Part shown: piece by piece, positions 7,623 to 18,471 of the stretch
Layout: every line of letters begins with the position of its first letter
How positions within the stretch are numbered: position 1 is the stretch's first letter
Assembly (NCBI RefSeq): GCF_001602525.1
Contig: NZ_LSYT01000008.1
Span: 1-64,000, forward strand
Direction of reading: 5' to 3'
Length of the DNA: 64,000 nt
Source of the DNA: Flavobacterium chilense
Lineage (GTDB): Bacteria; Bacteroidota; Bacteroidia; Flavobacteriales; Flavobacteriaceae
The notes under the pieces: model-generated
The model's input: only the letters and a program-made list of their open reading frames with translations
Told to the model about the DNA's origin: nothing
Databases searched by the model: none
Position numbers and translations under genes: made by a program

Positions 7623-8048
7623 ATGACTGTAAATCAAATATTAAACGCAAAAGGGAAAAATGTTTATTCAGTTCTTTCGACAACAACGGTTTATGAAGCC
7701 TTAAAAGTGATGGGAGAAAAAAACATAGGAGCTATTCTTGTTATTGACGGTACCGATTTAAAAGGAATATTGTCTGAAAGGGATTATGCCCGAAAAATTG
7801 TTTTGAAAGACAAATCATCAAAAGAAACATTTGTTCATGAAATTATGGAAAGCAGCGTTTTCTCTGTAAAACTTTCCAATAATATTGAAGATTGTATGGA
7901 ACTAATGAGTACTAAAAGAATCAGACACTTACCTGTTCTGGAAGACGGAATTGTGGTAGGAATAATTTCGATTAGTGATGTCGTTAAAGCCATTATTGAA
8001 ATTCAAAAAGACACCATAAATCACTTAAACTCTTATATTTCTCAATAA
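7623..8048 (+). CDS. Two-CBS-domain protein
   Basis: 141 residues made of two CBS domains (about 8-62 and 72-130) and nothing else. Characteristic pieces are GAILVIDGTDLKGILSERD in the first domain and KRIRHLPVLEDGIVVGIISI in the second. Stand-alone CBS pairs bind adenosine nucleotides and are usually cytoplasmic energy or redox sensors. The partner is not evident: the neighbours are a repeat region and, after a terminator, malic enzyme. The AT-rich leader of about 240 bp has a TATTTTTG box only far upstream (7416-7423). The start is a clear ATG. Confidence 0.9.
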   Translation: MTVNQILNAKGKNVYSVLSTTTVYEALKVMGEKNIGAILVIDGTDLKGILSERDYARKIVLKDKSSKETFVHEIMESSVFSVKLSNNIEDCMELMSTKRIRHLPVLEDGIVVGIISISDVVKAIIEIQKDTINHLNSYISQ

Positions 8049-8075
8049 AAGAAATTCAAAAAATTAACCTCATAA

Positions 8076-8108
8076 AATAGTCCATATCACAAAGGACTAT
8101 TTTTTTTG
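8076..8108 (+). terminator. Terminator after the CBS gene
   Basis: AATAGTCC pairs with GGACTATT around a 10-nt loop, followed by an eight-T run. Confidence 0.9.
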
Positions 8109-8175
8109 TGACTCTTAAAATTGTTATTTTAAGAAAAGAAAGCTGTAAAAAGATGTCATTTTAAGCCAAGACTTA

Positions 8176-8183
8176 TATCTTTG
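8176..8183 (+). promoter_or_regulatory. -7 box of malic enzyme gene
   Basis: TATCTTTG fits TAnnTTTG, 25 bp before the ATG; no clear TTG is found at -33. Confidence 0.6.
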
Positions 8184-8208
8184 TAAGCTAGAATAAAAGC
8201 TAAAATAA

Positions 8209-10500
8209 ATGAGCAAAGAGAGTAAAAGAAGAGAAGCGTTACTGTATCACTCAGAACCAACTCCAGGAAAAATTCAGGTAGTTCCAACAAAAAAATATGC
8301 AACCCAAAGAGATCTGTCTTTGGCTTATTCGCCAGGTGTAGCTGAGCCTTGTTTAGAAATTGCAGCAAACGTAGATGACGTTTACAAATATACAGCAAAA
8401 GGAAATTTAGTTGCCGTAATCTCAAACGGTACAGCTGTTTTAGGACTTGGGGATATTGGCCCGGAAGCTTCTAAACCAGTAATGGAAGGAAAAGGTTTGT
8501 TATTTAAAATATTCTCAGACATTGATGTTTTTGATATTGAAATCGGAACCAAAGATGTAGAAGAATTTATTCAGACCGTTAAAAATATTGCCCCAACTTT
8601 TGGAGGAATAAATCTTGAAGATATTAAAGCACCGGAATCTTTCGAAATCGAAAGAAGACTGGTAGAAGAATTAGATATTCCTGTAATGCACGACGATCAG
8701 CATGGTACAGCAATCATCTCTTCAGCGGCTTTAATCAATGCACTGGAATTAGCAGGTAAAAAAGCAGAAGATGTAAAAGTAGTAGTTTCCGGAGCAGGAT
8801 CTGCTGCGATAGCCTGTACAGATTTATATGTACTATTAGGCGTAAAAGTAGAGAATATTTTAATGTTTAATAGTAAAGGACTTTTAACAAAAGACAATCC
8901 TTCATTATCAGAATTGCAGTTGAAATATGCTGTAAACGGTCCTAAAATCGACTTAGCAGAAGCTGTAAATGGAGCAGATGTTTTCATCGGATTATCTTCG
9001 GGAGATATCCTGTCTCCAGAAATGTTATTGACAATGAAAGAGAATCCGATTGTTTTTGCCATGGCAAATCCAAACCCGGAAATCGATTATAATTTAGCTG
9101 TTGAAACCCGAAAAGACGTTATTATGGCTACGGGACGTTCAGATTTTCCTAATCAGGTAAATAATGTTTTGGGTTTCCCTTATATCTTTAGAGGAGCACT
9201 AGACGTACGAGCTACAAAAATTAACGAAGAAATGAAAATGGCTGCTGTAAAAGCCCTAGCCATTTTAGCAAAAGAACCAGTTCCGGAGCAGGTAAACGTA
9301 GCTTACGGAGCAACAAAATTAGGTTTTGGACAAGAATATATCATTCCTAAACCATTTGATCCTAGATTGATTACCGTTGTAGCGCCAGCAGTTGCAAAAG
9401 CGGCAATGGAATCAGGAGTAGCAAAAAATCCTATTACAGACTGGGCAGCTTATGAAGATGTACTTCGTGAGCGTTTAGGAAACGATAATAAAATGGTGCG
9501 TTTGATTACCAATCGTGCTAAAATGGATCCAAAACGAATTGTTTTTGCAGAAGCAGATCAGTTAAACGTATTAAAAGCAGCGCAAATTGTTCATGAAGAT
9601 GGTATTGGTTTTCCAATTTTATTAGGAAACAAAGATGTTATCTTAGAATTAAAAGCCGAGTTAGGTTTTGATGCAGAGCTTGAAATCATTGATCCTAAAA
9701 CAAATGAAGAAGAAGCAAGACGTAACAGATTTGCTAATTCATACTGGGAAACAAGAGAAAGAAGAGGAGTTTCTTTGCTTGATGCTCAGAAATTTATGCG
9801 CGAAAGAAACTATTTTGCGGCAATGATGGTTAACGAAGGCGAAGCAGATGCTTTGGTAACAGGTCATACCAGAAGTTATCCAAGTGTAGTAAAACCAATG
9901 TTACAATTAATCGATAAAGCACCCGGAGCTTCACTTGTTGCAACAGCAAACATGATGTTAACTTCTCGTGGACCAATGTTTTTATCAGATACAGCAATTA
10001 ATATCAATCCATCTTCAGAAGATTTGATAAATATTGCAATTATGACAGCAAAAACAGCAAAAATGTTTGGTGTTGAACCGGTTATTGCAATGGTTTCATT
10101 TTCAAACTTTGGTTCGTCAAGTAGTCCAAGTGCCTCAAAAGTAAGAGAAGCAGTAGCTTACTTGCATAAAAATCATCCGGACTTAATTGTTGATGGAGAA
10201 ATTCAGGCAGATTTTGCACTGAACCAGGAAATGCTTGCTGAGAAATTTCCTTTCTCTAAATTAGCAGGTAAAAAAGTAAACACATTAATTTTCCCGAACT
10301 TAGAATCAGCGAATATTACTTATAAATTATTAAAAGAATTATATAAAGTAAATTCTATTGGACCTATCATGATGGGAATGGGTAAACCTGTTCACATTTT
10401 CCAATTAGGAGCAAGCGTTGAAGAAATGGTTAATATGGCTGCAATTGCAGTAATTGACGCTCAGGAAAAAGAAAATAAAAAGAATAAATTAGCTAAATAG
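8209..10500 (+). CDS. maeB: NADP-dependent malic enzyme with C-terminal phosphotransacetylase-like domain
   Basis: 763 residues, the usual length of the MaeB type. It converts malate to pyruvate and CO2 with reduction of NADP+, in the cytoplasm. The N-terminal malic domain (about 15-160) holds YSPGVAEPCLEIA and the active-site stretch MHDDQHGTAI. The nucleotide-binding domain (about 165-400) holds VVVSGAGSAAIACTDLY. The C-terminal third (about 425-760) is phosphate acetyl/butyryl transferase-like (FAEADQLNVLKAAQ, VTGHTRSYPSVVKP), generally thought to be regulatory in this family. It supplies NADPH and pyruvate from the TCA cycle. It stands alone between a terminator and the ruvA promoter. Confidence 0.97.
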   Translation: MSKESKRREALLYHSEPTPGKIQVVPTKKYATQRDLSLAYSPGVAEPCLEIAANVDDVYKYTAKGNLVAVISNGTAVLGLGDIGPEASKPVMEGKGLLFKIFSDIDVFDIEIGTKDVEEFIQTVKNIAPTFGGINLEDIKAPESFEIERRLVEELDIPVMHDDQHGTAIISSAALINALELAGKKAEDVKVVVSGAGSAAIACTDLYVLLGVKVENILMFNSKGLLTKDNPSLSELQLKYAVNGPKIDLAEAVNGADVFIGLSSGDILSPEMLLTMKENPIVFAMANPNPEIDYNLAVETRKDVIMATGRSDFPNQVNNVLGFPYIFRGALDVRATKINEEMKMAAVKALAILAKEPVPEQVNVAYGATKLGFGQEYIIPKPFDPRLITVVAPAVAKAAMESGVAKNPITDWAAYEDVLRERLGNDNKMVRLITNRAKMDPKRIVFAEADQLNVLKAAQIVHEDGIGFPILLGNKDVILELKAELGFDAELEIIDPKTNEEEARRNRFANSYWETRERRGVSLLDAQKFMRERNYFAAMMVNEGEADALVTGHTRSYPSVVKPMLQLIDKAPGASLVATANMMLTSRGPMFLSDTAININPSSEDLINIAIMTAKTAKMFGVEPVIAMVSFSNFGSSSSPSASKVREAVAYLHKNHPDLIVDGEIQADFALNQEMLAEKFPFSKLAGKKVNTLIFPNLESANITYKLLKELYKVNSIGPIMMGMGKPVHIFQLGASVEEMVNMAAIAVIDAQEKENKKNKLAK

Positions 10501-10525
10501 TAAAGACAATAAGGATCAAATAATA

Positions 10526-10559
10526 TTGTCGTATTTTTATTGCATTTTTGTTATATTTG
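10526..10559 (+). promoter_or_regulatory. Promoter of the ruvA-sprA group
   Basis: TTG (10526-10528), 23 bp spacer and TATATTTG (10552-10559) match the Bacteroidota promoter. They place transcription start just before the ATG at 10578, which excludes the earlier in-frame TTG at 10548 as the start. Confidence 0.7.
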
Positions 10560-10577
10560 ACCCTAATAAATTATACT

Positions 10578-11159
10578 ATGATAGCACACTTGCAGGGGAA
10601 ATTGGTTGAAAAGAATCCAACAGAAGTCGTAATTGACTGTGGCGGAGTTGGTTATCAGGTGAATATATCCTTACATACCTTTTCATTAATTCCCAATGCT
10701 GAAAATATAAAACTGTATACGCATCTTCAAATCAAAGAAGATGCGCATACTTTATTTGGTTTTGCAGAAAAATCAGAACGAGAAATATTTAGAATGTTAT
10801 TATCTGTTTCGGGTATTGGAGCAAATATTGCCAGAACAATGTTATCTTCCATAGAACCAAGACAAATTATTAACGCCATTGCATCTGGAGATGTTGGAGT
10901 GATACAATCCATTAAAGGAATTGGAAACAAAACAGCACAACGAGTAATACTCGATTTAAAAGAAAAAGTGTTAAAATTGTATGATTTGGATGAAGTTTCT
11001 GTAGTTCAAAACAATACAAATCGAGATGAAGCGTTATCTGCTTTGGAAGTTTTAGGTTTTGTTAGAAAAACTTCAGAGAAAGTAGTAGAGAAAATCGTAA
11101 AAGAAGATCCGGAAGCTACTGTAGAAAACATTATCAAGAAAGCCTTAAAGAGCCTATAA
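10578..11159 (+). CDS. ruvA: Holliday junction branch migration protein RuvA
   Basis: 193 residues from ATG 10578 (MIAHLQGKLVEK), the standard RuvA N-terminus. Domain I is the OB fold (EVVIDCGGVGYQVNIS). Domain II carries two helix-hairpin-helix motifs (LLSVSGIGANIARTM, SIKGIGNKTAQRVI). Domain III at the C-terminus contacts RuvB (DEALSALEVLGF). RuvA tetramers hold four-way junctions while RuvB drives branch migration in recombination repair. ruvB and ruvC are not in this window. The gene is followed after 23 bp by sprA, so both may be cotranscribed. Confidence 0.97.
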   Translation: MIAHLQGKLVEKNPTEVVIDCGGVGYQVNISLHTFSLIPNAENIKLYTHLQIKEDAHTLFGFAEKSEREIFRMLLSVSGIGANIARTMLSSIEPRQIINAIASGDVGVIQSIKGIGNKTAQRVILDLKEKVLKLYDLDEVSVVQNNTNRDEALSALEVLGFVRKTSEKVVEKIVKEDPEATVENIIKKALKSL

Positions 11160-11182
11160 ACTCACCTATATAAACGAATTGT

Positions 11183-14100
11183 ATGCGTAAAATTTGTATT
11201 TTTTTACTGTTTTTATTATGCGGTAATGTTTTGCGTGCGCAAGTAAATCCAGCAGTTCAAGATACAACCAAGACACAGTTCTCTGTTGGGAAAGTAGAAT
11301 TACAAAATCCACCAAGCATACTTTCCGCTTATAGATACGATCCTATTACAGATCGTTATATTTACACCAGTTCAGTAGATGGTTTCAACATCAATTATCC
11401 TATTGTATTAACTCCTAAAGAGTACGAAGACTTAGTTTTGAAAGAATCCAGAAGAGATTATTTCAGAAAAAAAGCAGATGCTATTGATGGTAAAAAAGCA
11501 GGAAGCGAAGCTGCCAAAAAAAATCTATTACCGCGATATTATATCAATTCAGGATTTTTTGAAAGTATCTTTGGTAGTAATACAATCGATGTAAAGCCCA
11601 CAGGATCAGTAGAGATGGATTTGGGTGTTCGTTACACCAAACAAGATAATCCTTCTTTTTCGCCAAGAAACAGATCAAGCCTTACTTTTGATTTTGACCA
11701 GCGTATCAGTATGAGTTTAATGGGGAAAATAGGAACCAGATTAGAGGTAAATGCAAATTATGATACCCAGTCTACCTTTGCTTTTCAGAACCTTTTCAAA
11801 CTGGCTTATACACCTTCAGAAGATGATATCGTTCAGAAAGTAGAAGTTGGTAACGTTAGTATGCCATTAAATAGTACCCTTATTCGTGGTGCTCAGAGTT
11901 TGTTTGGAGTAAAAACAGTTTTGCAATTTGGTAAGACAACAGTTACAGGAGTTTTCTCAGAACAAAAGTCACAAACCAAGAGTATAGTTGCAGAAGGTGG
12001 GGGAACCGTTCAGAACTTTGATTTGTATGCTTTAGACTATGATAACGACAGGCATTTCTTCCTTTCGCAATACTTTAGAAACAAATACGATGCATCTTTA
12101 AAAAATTATCCACTTATCGATAGCCGTGTTCAGGTAACAAGATTAGAAGTTTGGGTAACCAATAAACAAAACCGTGTAAGCACAAACAATAATAACTTAA
12201 GAAACATTATTGCGCTTCAGGATTTAGGTGAAGGGAAAATCTCAGGTGTTCCGGATAATCAGGTTGTAGTAATCAGCTCTCCGGCAGGATTTTTTAATAA
12301 TCCGGTTGATAGCCCTACAGACAATAATAATAATAAGTACGATCCGGCAACAATTGGTAAGGCAGGATCTTATTTAAATTCAAATATTAGAGAAATTGTA
12401 ACTGCAAAAACAGGATTCAATAACGCTAATACAAGTGAAGGAACAGATTATTCAGTACTTGAAAACGCCAGAAAATTAACCACAAACGAATATACATTCA
12501 ATGCACAATTAGGATATATCTCATTGCAACAACGTTTAGCAAATGATGAGATCTTAGCAGTAGCTTTTGAATATACAGTTGGAGGAAAAGTGTATCAGGT
12601 TGGAGAATTTGGTAGTGATGGAGTTGATGCAACTGTAGTTACCGGAAACAACAATGCCAATCAGGCGATTATTACACAAAGTTTAGTGTTAAAAATGCTG
12701 AAAAGCAATTTGACAAACGTTCAGAATCCGGTTTGGAACCTGATGATGAAAAACGTTTATCAAATACCACAGGCTTATCAAATCAAGCAAGACGATTTTA
12801 GATTAAACATACTTTATACAGATCCTTCACCAATAAATTATATTTCTCCGGTTCCGGGAACATCCTTTCCGCCAAACCCAACTGCAGATAATAAAGTCGA
12901 TCAGACTCCATTATTAAATGTTTTTAACTTAGACCGATTAAACTACAATAATGATCCGCAGGCAGGAGGAGATGGTTTCTTTGATTACATTCCGGGAGTA
13001 ACCGTAGATGTTCAAAACGGACGAATTATTTTTACCACAAAAGAACCTTTTGGAGAACTTTTGTTTAAAAAATTACAAAATACAGGTTCAGGAGAAAACT
13101 ATGATGATCCAAACACATACAATGCCAATCAACAAAAATATGTGTTTAGAAACATGTATAGAAATACACAATCCGGAGCTTTGCAGGATAGTGATAAAAA
13201 TAAATTCTTATTAAGGGGAAAATATAAATCATCAGGAAGTAATGGTATTCCAATTGGAGCATTTAACGTTCCTCAGGGATCTGTTGTTGTAATGGCAGCA
13301 GGACGAAGACTGGTAGAAGGTATTGATTATAGTGTCGATTATCAATTGGGAAGAGTTCAGATCCTGGATCCGTCACTTCAGGCATCCAATACACCAATTG
13401 AAGTTTCATTAGAAAATAACTCTATTTTCGGACAGCAAACCCGAAGATTTATGGGATTCAATATCGAACATAAAATTTCGGATAAGTTTGTTATTGGAGG
13501 AACCTATTTAAAAATGACAGAAAAACCATTTACTCAAAAATCGAGTTATGGACAAGAATCAGTAAACAACACTATCTTTGGATTTAATGGAAATTACTCT
13601 ACAGAAGTTCCTTTCTTTACCAGATTAGTAAATAAATTACCAAACATCGATACAGATGTTCCGTCAAACCTTTCGATACGTGGAGAAGTTGCATTCTTAA
13701 AGCCAGATGCTCCAAAAGCAAGTGATTTTGAAGGCGAAGCCACAATTTATGTAGATGATTTCGAAGGATCACAATCTACAATTGATATGAGATCTGCTTA
13801 TGCTTGGAGTTTAGCTTCAACACCATTCGTAAACTCCATTAATGACAATACATTTAATGCCAATTCAAATACATTAGAATATGGTTTTAAACGTGCAAAA
13901 CTATCATGGTACACCATTGATCCAATTTTTTATGCCTCGAAACCATCAGGTATTTCAAATGATGATTTGTCATTAAATACAACCAGAAGAGTCTATAGTA
14001 AAGAGCTTTATCCAAATACAGATATTGCACAGGGACAAATTCAGGTAATTAATACATTAGATTTAACCTATTATCCTTCAGACAGAGGACCATACAACAA

Positions 14101-17100
14101 CAATCCAAACTTTAGTGCAAGTGCAGCAAGCTCTAATTTTGGAGGAATTATGCGTGCTTTAAACTCAACCAATTTTGAGCAGGGAAATGTAGAGTACATA
14201 CAATTTTGGGTTTTAGATCCTTATGTAGGAACCGGAGAAGCGCCAACAAATAATACAGGAAAAATATATTTCAACTTAGGTGAAATATCTGAGGATGTCT
14301 TAAAAGACGGAAGAAAACAATATGAAAACGGATTAGGTCCAGGGCAGATTATGGTAAGTCCGCAACCACTTTGGGGAGACGTTCCGGCATCACAATCTCT
14401 AATCTATGCTTTTGATACCAATGCTGATAATCGTAGAAATCAGGACGTTGGTTTGGATGGTTTACCAAGTTCAAGAGAAGGTTCAGTGTATACTAATTAT
14501 GCAGGAGAAGCTGACCCTGCTGCAGATGATTATACATATTATCTAAATACAGACGGAGGTGTTTTAGAGCGCTATAAAAATTATAATGGTACAGAAGGGA
14601 ACTCTGCTGTAAGTATCGACGATCCTAATCGTGGTTCGACAACATTGCCGGATGTAGAGGATATTAACCGTGACAATACCATGAGTACCATTAATGCTTA
14701 TTATGAATATAGCATTGATGTAAAACCAGGAATGCAGGTAGGACAAAATTACATTACAGATATTCGTGAAGTAAGCAATGTCGAGTTGCCAAACGGTTCA
14801 ACAACAACAGCAAGATGGATTCAGTTTAAAATTCCGGTTGCTCAGCCTCAAAATACTATTGGAAACATTACAGATTTTAGATCAATCAGATTCATGAGAA
14901 TGTTCATGACCGGATTTAATAATCAAATGACGGTACGTTTTGGAGCATTAGATTTAGTAAGAGGAGAATGGAGAAGATATACAGGTTCGCTCGATGCTAA
15001 TGATCCAACTCCTAATGATGACGGAACTGAGTTTGATGTTTCGGCTGTAAACATTCAGGAAAACAGTACAAAGTGTCCGGTAAACTATGTAGTGCCACCA
15101 GGAGTTCGAAGAGAGCAGTTATATAATAATAATACTATTATCAACCAAAACGAACAAGCTTTAGCGTTACGAGTTGGCGGATCAGGTTTGCAATATCAGG
15201 ATTCAAGAGGAGTGTTTAAAAGTGTAAGTGTAGATATGCGTCAGTATAAAAAACTGAAAATGTTTTTACACGCAGAATCCCTGCCTAATGAAAATACATT
15301 ATTAGACGACGAAATGATTGGTTTTATTCGTTTTGGTAATGATTATACACAAAACTTCTATCAGGTTGAGGTTCCGTTAAAAGTAACCAGAACAGGAGGG
15401 TCTTGTACCATAAGTCCGGATCAGGTTTGGCTTGAGGAAAACAACATCGATCTGGCACTTGAATTATTAACCCGAATGAAAATTCAGGCGATGAATATTG
15501 ATATCAATTCAAGCAAAAGAGATATCAATGGAATTTATTATCCCGATGATGATTTAAGTGTAAGCGGAGGCGACGGAGACAGTAAATTAAGATTAGGGAT
15601 AAAAGGAAATCCAAATTTTGGTTTGGTCCGAAACTTAATGGTTGGGGTAAAAAGCAGGGCTGATCATAAAGATATAAAAGGGGAAGTTTGGTTTAACGAA
15701 CTTCGACTGGCAGATTTAGAGAACAAAGGCGGTATGGCGGCAATATTAAATATTGATACCAATATGGCTGATTTCGCAACAGTATCTGCAACAGGTAAAA
15801 AAAGTACAATTGGTTTCGGATCTCTGGAGCAAGGAGCAAACGAAAGAAGTCGTGAAGATATTCAACAGTATAATATTGTTACAAATCTTAATTTAGGAAA
15901 ATTACTGCCTCATAAATGGGGAATCAATTTACCGTTTAATTATGCAATTGGAGAAGAAGTGATTACTCCGGAATATGATCCGTTTAATCAGGATATAAAA
16001 CTGAATCAGTTGATAAGCGAAACTACTGATCCGGCAGAAAAAGACAATATCAGAACCCGTGCAGTTGATTATACAAAACGAAGAAGCATCAACTTTATTG
16101 GAGTAAGAAAAGACAGAGCGCCAGAGCAAAAACCACATGTTTATGATGTCGAAAATTTAACATTCTCACAATCATACAATCAGGTAGAACGCCATGATTA
16201 TGAAGTAGAAAGCTATGTAGATGAGCAGTCAAATACAGCTGTAAACTATGCCTATACTTTCCAGCCAAAAGAAATCGTTCCGTTTAAGCAAACCAAATTC
16301 ATGAAGAAAAGTGAGTATTGGAAGCTGCTAAGCGATTTTAATTTTAATTACTTACCATCTAATATTTCTTTCAATACTAATATTTTAAGACAAAGTAATC
16401 GTCAGCAATACAGACAGGTTGATATACAAGGAATAGGTCTTGATCCTTTGTACAGAAGAAATTTTGCATTCAATTATCAATACGGTTTTGGATTTAATTT
16501 GACAAAATCACTAAAATTAAACTATACAGCTGCATCTAATAATATAGTTCGAAACTTTTTAAATGATGACAATTCGCCAAAAGAAGATTTTAATATCTGG
16601 GACGACTATTTTGATATCGGAACACCAAATCAGCACGTACAGCAATTAGTGTTGAATTATGATATTCCGATCAATAAAATACCGGTTCTGGCTTTTGTAA
16701 AAGCATCTTATTCTTATACGGCAGATTACAGCTGGCAGCGTTCTTCGACAGCGTTCTCTCAGTTTGTAGATGCTAACGGACTTCAGTGGGATTTAGGAAA
16801 TACGATTCAGAATGCAAATTCAAATACACTTACAACAACTTTCAATATGAATACGTTGTATAAGTATTTAGGTTTAACACCGGGGGCAAAACAAGCTTCA
16901 AAACCTAAACAGGCAGCACCGCCAAAACCAGGGGAGAAGATTGTAAATACAGCTAAACCGGCTACAAGCAGCAGTCCGTTTTATGATGGTTTGATGGGTA
17001 TTTTGACCAGTGTGAAAAATATTCAGGTAAACTATACTAAAAATAGCGGAACAGTTTTACCGGGATTTACGCAAGGAGTTGGTTTCTTTGGGACATCTAA

Positions 17101-18385
17101 ACCAAGTCTGGGATTTGTTTTTGGAAGTCAGGACGATATCCGTTACGAAGCAGCAAAAAGAGGCTGGTTAACGAATTATCAGGATTTCAACCAAAACTTT
17201 ACTCAGGTTACAAATAAGCTTTTGAAAATTACGGCCAATGTCGATTTATTGCCGGATTTAAAAGTCGATTTGGCAATGGATCGTTCTTATTCTGAAAATT
17301 CATCAGAACAATACAATGTAGTCAATGGAGATTATATTGCACAATCGCCATATACTTACGGGATGTTTTCTATTTCGACAGTGTTAATTAAAACAGCATT
17401 CTCTACAAGTAGTGAAACACAATCAGCAGCATTTGATGATTTTAGAAATAATCGTTTAATCATTGCAGATCGTCTGGCAGCAGATCATTATGGAGCAGGA
17501 GCTGCTATACCAAGATATGGAGATGCAAATAATCCAATTCCGGCCGAAACAGATCCAAACTATAAAGTATATGTTGCAAATCAAGGATATCCAATAGGAT
17601 TTACAAAAAGTAATCAGGCGGTTTTATTACCGGCATTTTTAGCGGCATATACCGGAAGTAATGCTTCGGGTAGTTCAACAGATATTTTTAGAAGTTTCCC
17701 AATTCCAAACTGGAGTATAAAATACAACGGCTTGATGCGTTACAAATATTTTAAAGACAGATTTAAGCGTTTTTCATTACAGCATAATTACAGAGCGTCT
17801 TATACTATAAACCAGTTCCGATCTAATTTTGATTATATCGAAAAACCGGACGGGCAGGATGTAAACACCAATTTCTTTAATAAAACCATCATGTCAAACG
17901 TCAATCTGGTAGAGCAGTTTAGTCCGCTTGTCCGTGTCGATTTTGAGTTAAAAAGTTCTTTACGTTTGCTTACCGAAGTCAAAAAAGACAGAGCATTGTC
18001 GATGAGTTTCGATAATAATTTATTGACAGAAGTAAAAGGTATGGAGTACGTTGTAGGTTTAGGATATCGTTTTAAAGATGTTATCTTCTCATCCAGACTT
18101 GCTGATAATCCTACAGGAATCATCAAAAGTGATATTAACATCAAAGCCGATTTCTCTTTTAGAAATAACCAAACATTAGTACGTTATCTGGATTATGATA
18201 ATAACCAGTTGGCGGCAGGACAAAATATCTGGTCGCTTAAACTTACTGCAGATTATGCTTTCAGTAAAAACCTGACGGCTATATTCTATTACGATCATTC
18301 GTTCTCTAAAGCAGTAATTTCGACATCATTTCCTTTAACTAACATTAGATCAGGATTCACACTTAGATATAATTTTGGAAATTAA
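11183..18385 (+). CDS. sprA: T9SS outer-membrane translocon protein SprA
   Basis: 2400 residues with a signal peptide (about 1-20, CGNVLRAQ). The size matches F. johnsoniae SprA. Known role: SprA (Sov in Porphyromonas) forms the very large 36-strand barrel through which T9SS cargo crosses the outer membrane, with PorV and a plug protein. Family-like pieces include YRYDPITDRYIYTSS near the N-terminus, the FEGEATIYVDDFEGSQSTID stretch at about residue 855 and many aromatic-rich barrel strands, ending in RSGFTLRYNFGN. A low-complexity Pro/Lys-rich loop is at about 1908-1930. Loss of SprA in F. johnsoniae abolishes secretion of SprB and RemA and impairs gliding. The position between ruvA and gcvH fits that genus. 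Confidence 0.96.
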   Translation: MRKICIFLLFLLCGNVLRAQVNPAVQDTTKTQFSVGKVELQNPPSILSAYRYDPITDRYIYTSSVDGFNINYPIVLTPKEYEDLVLKESRRDYFRKKADAIDGKKAGSEAAKKNLLPRYYINSGFFESIFGSNTIDVKPTGSVEMDLGVRYTKQDNPSFSPRNRSSLTFDFDQRISMSLMGKIGTRLEVNANYDTQSTFAFQNLFKLAYTPSEDDIVQKVEVGNVSMPLNSTLIRGAQSLFGVKTVLQFGKTTVTGVFSEQKSQTKSIVAEGGGTVQNFDLYALDYDNDRHFFLSQYFRNKYDASLKNYPLIDSRVQVTRLEVWVTNKQNRVSTNNNNLRNIIALQDLGEGKISGVPDNQVVVISSPAGFFNNPVDSPTDNNNNKYDPATIGKAGSYLNSNIREIVTAKTGFNNANTSEGTDYSVLENARKLTTNEYTFNAQLGYISLQQRLANDEILAVAFEYTVGGKVYQVGEFGSDGVDATVVTGNNNANQAIITQSLVLKMLKSNLTNVQNPVWNLMMKNVYQIPQAYQIKQDDFRLNILYTDPSPINYISPVPGTSFPPNPTADNKVDQTPLLNVFNLDRLNYNNDPQAGGDGFFDYIPGVTVDVQNGRIIFTTKEPFGELLFKKLQNTGSGENYDDPNTYNANQQKYVFRNMYRNTQSGALQDSDKNKFLLRGKYKSSGSNGIPIGAFNVPQGSVVVMAAGRRLVEGIDYSVDYQLGRVQILDPSLQASNTPIEVSLENNSIFGQQTRRFMGFNIEHKISDKFVIGGTYLKMTEKPFTQKSSYGQESVNNTIFGFNGNYSTEVPFFTRLVNKLPNIDTDVPSNLSIRGEVAFLKPDAPKASDFEGEATIYVDDFEGSQSTIDMRSAYAWSLASTPFVNSINDNTFNANSNTLEYGFKRAKLSWYTIDPIFYASKPSGISNDDLSLNTTRRVYSKELYPNTDIAQGQIQVINTLDLTYYPSDRGPYNNNPNFSASAASSNFGGIMRALNSTNFEQGNVEYIQFWVLDPYVGTGEAPTNNTGKIYFNLGEISEDVLKDGRKQYENGLGPGQIMVSPQPLWGDVPASQSLIYAFDTNADNRRNQDVGLDGLPSSREGSVYTNYAGEADPAADDYTYYLNTDGGVLERYKNYNGTEGNSAVSIDDPNRGSTTLPDVEDINRDNTMSTINAYYEYSIDVKPGMQVGQNYITDIREVSNVELPNGSTTTARWIQFKIPVAQPQNTIGNITDFRSIRFMRMFMTGFNNQMTVRFGALDLVRGEWRRYTGSLDANDPTPNDDGTEFDVSAVNIQENSTKCPVNYVVPPGVRREQLYNNNTIINQNEQALALRVGGSGLQYQDSRGVFKSVSVDMRQYKKLKMFLHAESLPNENTLLDDEMIGFIRFGNDYTQNFYQVEVPLKVTRTGGSCTISPDQVWLEENNIDLALELLTRMKIQAMNIDINSSKRDINGIYYPDDDLSVSGGDGDSKLRLGIKGNPNFGLVRNLMVGVKSRADHKDIKGEVWFNELRLADLENKGGMAAILNIDTNMADFATVSATGKKSTIGFGSLEQGANERSREDIQQYNIVTNLNLGKLLPHKWGINLPFNYAIGEEVITPEYDPFNQDIKLNQLISETTDPAEKDNIRTRAVDYTKRRSINFIGVRKDRAPEQKPHVYDVENLTFSQSYNQVERHDYEVESYVDEQSNTAVNYAYTFQPKEIVPFKQTKFMKKSEYWKLLSDFNFNYLPSNISFNTNILRQSNRQQYRQVDIQGIGLDPLYRRNFAFNYQYGFGFNLTKSLKLNYTAASNNIVRNFLNDDNSPKEDFNIWDDYFDIGTPNQHVQQLVLNYDIPINKIPVLAFVKASYSYTADYSWQRSSTAFSQFVDANGLQWDLGNTIQNANSNTLTTTFNMNTLYKYLGLTPGAKQASKPKQAAPPKPGEKIVNTAKPATSSSPFYDGLMGILTSVKNIQVNYTKNSGTVLPGFTQGVGFFGTSKPSLGFVFGSQDDIRYEAAKRGWLTNYQDFNQNFTQVTNKLLKITANVDLLPDLKVDLAMDRSYSENSSEQYNVVNGDYIAQSPYTYGMFSISTVLIKTAFSTSSETQSAAFDDFRNNRLIIADRLAADHYGAGAAIPRYGDANNPIPAETDPNYKVYVANQGYPIGFTKSNQAVLLPAFLAAYTGSNASGSSTDIFRSFPIPNWSIKYNGLMRYKYFKDRFKRFSLQHNYRASYTINQFRSNFDYIEKPDGQDVNTNFFNKTIMSNVNLVEQFSPLVRVDFELKSSLRLLTEVKKDRALSMSFDNNLLTEVKGMEYVVGLGYRFKDVIFSSRLADNPTGIIKSDINIKADFSFRNNQTLVRYLDYDNNQLAAGQNIWSLKLTADYAFSKNLTAIFYYDHSFSKAVISTSFPLTNIRSGFTLRYNFGN

Positions 18386-18422
18386 TTTCTCGTTTCTAAA
18401 CGGGATTTTATTAGAAGATTAT

Positions 18423-18430
18423 TACATTTG
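18423..18430 (+). promoter_or_regulatory. -7 box of gcvH
   Basis: TACATTTG lies 41 bp before the ATG at 18472. It overlaps the in-frame GTG at 18430, which argues against that upstream start. Confidence 0.6.
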
Positions 18431-18471
18431 TGACTGAATTATTAAATTATCAATTTTCAAACACAACTATT